Part shown: positions 13,856 to 15,368 of the stretch, one piece after another
Numbering within the stretch: position 1 is the first letter of the stretch
Layout: each line of letters begins with the position of its first letter
Assembly (NCBI GenBank): GCA_043770215.1
Contig: JAYVIQ010000023.1
Coordinates: forward strand, 1 to 15,368
DNA length: 15,368 nt
Source: JAYVIQ01 sp043770215
GTDB taxonomy: Bacteria; Bacteroidota; Bacteroidia; Cytophagales; JAAEPT01
Direction: 5' to 3'
Notes under the pieces: generated by a model
Database searches by the model: none
What the model was told of the DNA's origin: nothing
The model's input: the letters and a program-made list of their open reading frames with translations, nothing else
Translations under genes and position numbers: made by a program

Positions 13856-14385
13856 TGGGCTATCATGATGTAGAGTTTGAGCATGGCGGGGTAGTTATTA
13901 CCAAAATAGATGATTTGCTCAATTGGGCAAGGCTTTCATCTATGTTTCCACTTGGCTTTGGTCTAGCATGTTGCGCCATAGAAATGATGGGTGCTTATTG
14001 CACAGGGTTTGATTTAGATCGCTTTGGTATAATCCCTAGGTCATCTCCAAGGCAAGCAGATGTAATGCTTGTAGCTGGTACAGTTACGTTTAAAATGGCA
14101 GATAGGATCAAAAGATTGTATGAACAAATGCCAGATCCAAAATATGTAATTAGCATGGGTAGCTGCTCTAACTGTGGAGGCCCTTATTGGGAACACGGCT
14201 ATCATGTGGTAAAAGGAGTAGATAGAATTATACCAGTAGATATTTATGTGCCTGGTTGCCCACCAAGGCCGGAAGCTTTAATAGGTGGTTTTTTAAAATT
14301 ACAAGAGAAAATACGTGCAGAGTCTTCTTTGGCACCTTTGGCTCTTCAGAAATTATTGGCTTTACAAAACGCTAAAAACGGATGA
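13855..14385 (+). CDS. nuoB: NADH-quinone oxidoreductase subunit B
   Basis: NuoB carries iron-sulphur cluster N2, the last cluster before quinone, in the peripheral arm of complex I. At 176 residues it has the full [4Fe-4S] ligand set: Cys39 and Cys40 in GLACCAIEMM, Cys104 in GSCSNCGG and Cys135 in PGCPPRPE. Also present are RFGIIPRSSPRQADVMLVAGTVT (56-78) and the PxxxxYVISMGSC stretch. An extra cysteine at 107 is not expected to bind the cluster. It starts at an ATG sharing its A with the nuoA stop, and ends overlapping nuoC by four bases (ATGA), so translation is coupled along the operon. Confidence 0.97.
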   Translation: MGYHDVEFEHGGVVITKIDDLLNWARLSSMFPLGFGLACCAIEMMGAYCTGFDLDRFGIIPRSSPRQADVMLVAGTVTFKMADRIKRLYEQMPDPKYVISMGSCSNCGGPYWEHGYHVVKGVDRIIPVDIYVPGCPPRPEALIGGFLKLQEKIRAESSLAPLALQKLLALQNAKNG

Positions 14386-14849
14386 CAACAGATCACTTAA
14401 TAGCGCTTATAAAATCCAACTTTGAGGCACTTGAGCTTTTGGACAATAACACACTTCTTATTCCAAAAGAAAATTTAGAGGCACTTGCACTTTTTTTGCA
14501 TCAGACAGAAGGATTGTATTTTGATCATTTGGCATGCATTACAGGTTTAGACAATTCTCCAAAAGAAAAAAGTTATGAAGTTGTGTACAATTTCTATTCT
14601 ATTCCTTACGAACACTCAATGAGTGTAAAAGTAAAAATCTATTCAGACCAAGAAGAAATTCCAAGCCTAACCTCTATTTGGAAGGGAGCCAATTGGCTAG
14701 AGCGTGAAGTCTTTGATTTATACGGAATTAGATTTAGCAACCACCCAGATCTGAGACGCATTTTGCTTCCTGCCAATTGGGTTGGGTACCCAATGCGCAA
14801 AGACTATAAAACGCAAGAATTTTTTCATGGCATAAAAGTAGATTATTAG
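14382..14849 (+). CDS. nuoC: NADH-quinone oxidoreductase subunit C
   Basis: NuoC (30-kDa subunit) is a structural part of the complex I peripheral arm next to NuoD. It is 155 residues, a separate protein here rather than the NuoCD fusion of enterobacteria. The signature is complete near the C-terminus: WLEREVFDLYGIRF, HPDLRRILLP, WVGYPMRKDY. The protein ends shortly after it (HGIKVDY), the short form usual in Bacteroidota. The start overlaps the nuoB stop as ATGA, and the stop overlaps the GTG of nuoD by one base (TAGTG). Confidence 0.96.
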   Translation: MTTDHLIALIKSNFEALELLDNNTLLIPKENLEALALFLHQTEGLYFDHLACITGLDNSPKEKSYEVVYNFYSIPYEHSMSVKVKIYSDQEEIPSLTSIWKGANWLEREVFDLYGIRFSNHPDLRRILLPANWVGYPMRKDYKTQEFFHGIKVDY

Positions 14850-15368
14850 TGGATAAACAGATTCAGTACATATACCACCCTAGCAATTTGTCTCTTTCTG
14901 AGCCTTCTTTTTTTGCAACAGAATCGCTCCAAGATCAGGACATGCTCATTAATATTGGACCTCAACACCCGTCTACTCATGGAGTATTGCGTTTGGAGGT
15001 CTTGACAGATGGCGAAGTGGTAAAAAAAGTAGTCCCTCATTTGGGGTACTTGCATAGGTGTTTTGAAAAACATGCAGAAAACCTCCCTTACAATCAAATC
15101 ATACCTTATGTAGATAGGTTAGATTATATGAGTGCCATGAACAATGAGCACATTTATTGCATGGCCGTTGAAAAAGCAATAGGTATAGATAAAGATATAC
15201 CTGCAAGGGTAGAATACATACGTGTATTGGTTTCAGAGATGAATCGGTTGGCTTCTCATTTTTTGGCAATAGGTACATATGCAGCAGATATTGGTGCGCT
15301 TACTCCTTTTTTATGGCTTATTAGAGACCGTGAACATATTCTAAGGCTGTTAGAATGGGTAAGCGGAG
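14849..15368 (+). CDS. nuoD: NADH-quinone oxidoreductase subunit D, 5' part
   Basis: This is the first 173 codons of NuoD (49-kDa subunit), which forms the quinone-binding pocket of complex I with NuoB. The frame is open to the window end. The translation includes MLINIGPQHPSTHGVLRLEV (32-51), GYLHRCFEKHAENLPY (66-81), YVDRLDYMSAMNNEHIYC (87-104) and VSEMNRLASHFLAIG. His44 and Tyr93 align, with a constant offset of six, with the quinone-contacting His38 and Tyr87 of Thermus Nqo4. The start is GTG 14849, overlapping the nuoC TAG by one base. The first ATG (14942) would remove 31 residues and lies right at the conserved block, so GTG is preferred. About 230 residues should lie beyond the window. 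Confidence 0.95.
   Translation, partial: MDKQIQYIYHPSNLSLSEPSFFATESLQDQDMLINIGPQHPSTHGVLRLEVLTDGEVVKKVVPHLGYLHRCFEKHAENLPYNQIIPYVDRLDYMSAMNNEHIYCMAVEKAIGIDKDIPARVEYIRVLVSEMNRLASHFLAIGTYAADIGALTPFLWLIRDREHILRLLEWVSG

Noticed and set aside
14846..15097. 83-codon - strand frame at the right end
   Set aside because: It is opposite the start of nuoD, whose translation is unmistakable.
1..15368. tRNA, rRNA, prophage, toxin-antitoxin or anti-phage defence genes
   Set aside because: No cloverleaf, rRNA segment, integrase, phage structural gene or defence-type domain was seen in any frame read.

Overview
The window is AT-rich DNA (roughly two-thirds A+T) from a member of the Bacteroidota, most likely a Cytophagales- or Flavobacteria-like lineage. 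The reasons are a RemB/Wzi-type outer-membrane protein, a Bacteroidota-type polysaccharide deacetylase paired with a FemAB-like protein, TAnnTTTG promoter boxes, few Shine-Dalgarno sequences, and a structured intergenic repeat that I recall from many Bacteroidota genomes. Both ends of the window cut through genes.

Layout. Bases 1-1013 hold the 3' part of recJ, followed by a small zinc-finger protein and a small four-helix membrane protein, all on +. Convergent to these, on -, is a two-gene envelope unit: a UPF0104/COG0392-type flippase-like protein overlapping a membrane glycosyltransferase. ruvC is divergent from that unit. About 400-600 bp with weak or decayed coding signal follows, then an uncharacterised multi-pass membrane protein. 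A - strand operon runs from an outer-membrane Wzi/RemB-like barrel through an MsbA-type ABC exporter to phosphoheptose isomerase GmhA. Divergent from it, on +, are the deacetylase-like protein and a FemAB/GNAT-like protein with overlapping ends. A further small membrane protein follows. The window ends in the start of the complex I operon, nuoA-nuoB-nuoC-nuoD, with one to four bases of overlap at every junction; nuoD is cut by the window end.

Functional themes. recJ and ruvC are DNA-repair housekeeping genes. The centre (about 2-4 kb and 6-12.3 kb) is a cell-envelope glycan neighbourhood: glycosyl transfer, lipid-linked export, heptose precursor synthesis, an outer-membrane surface-polysaccharide or gliding-type protein, and deacetylase/acyltransferase-like modifiers. 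The right end is respiratory.

The most unusual feature is a 172-bp non-coding element (13133-13304) just upstream of nuoA. It has 26-bp imperfect terminal inverted repeats (22/26 matching) and is flanked by an exact 8-bp direct repeat, AAAAGTTA, as expected for a MITE-type insertion. Its interior carries a structured motif resembling the dispersed Bacteroidota repeat that may correspond to the Flavo-1 RNA family. This suggests a mobile carrier of a structured RNA, inserted in the control region of complex I.
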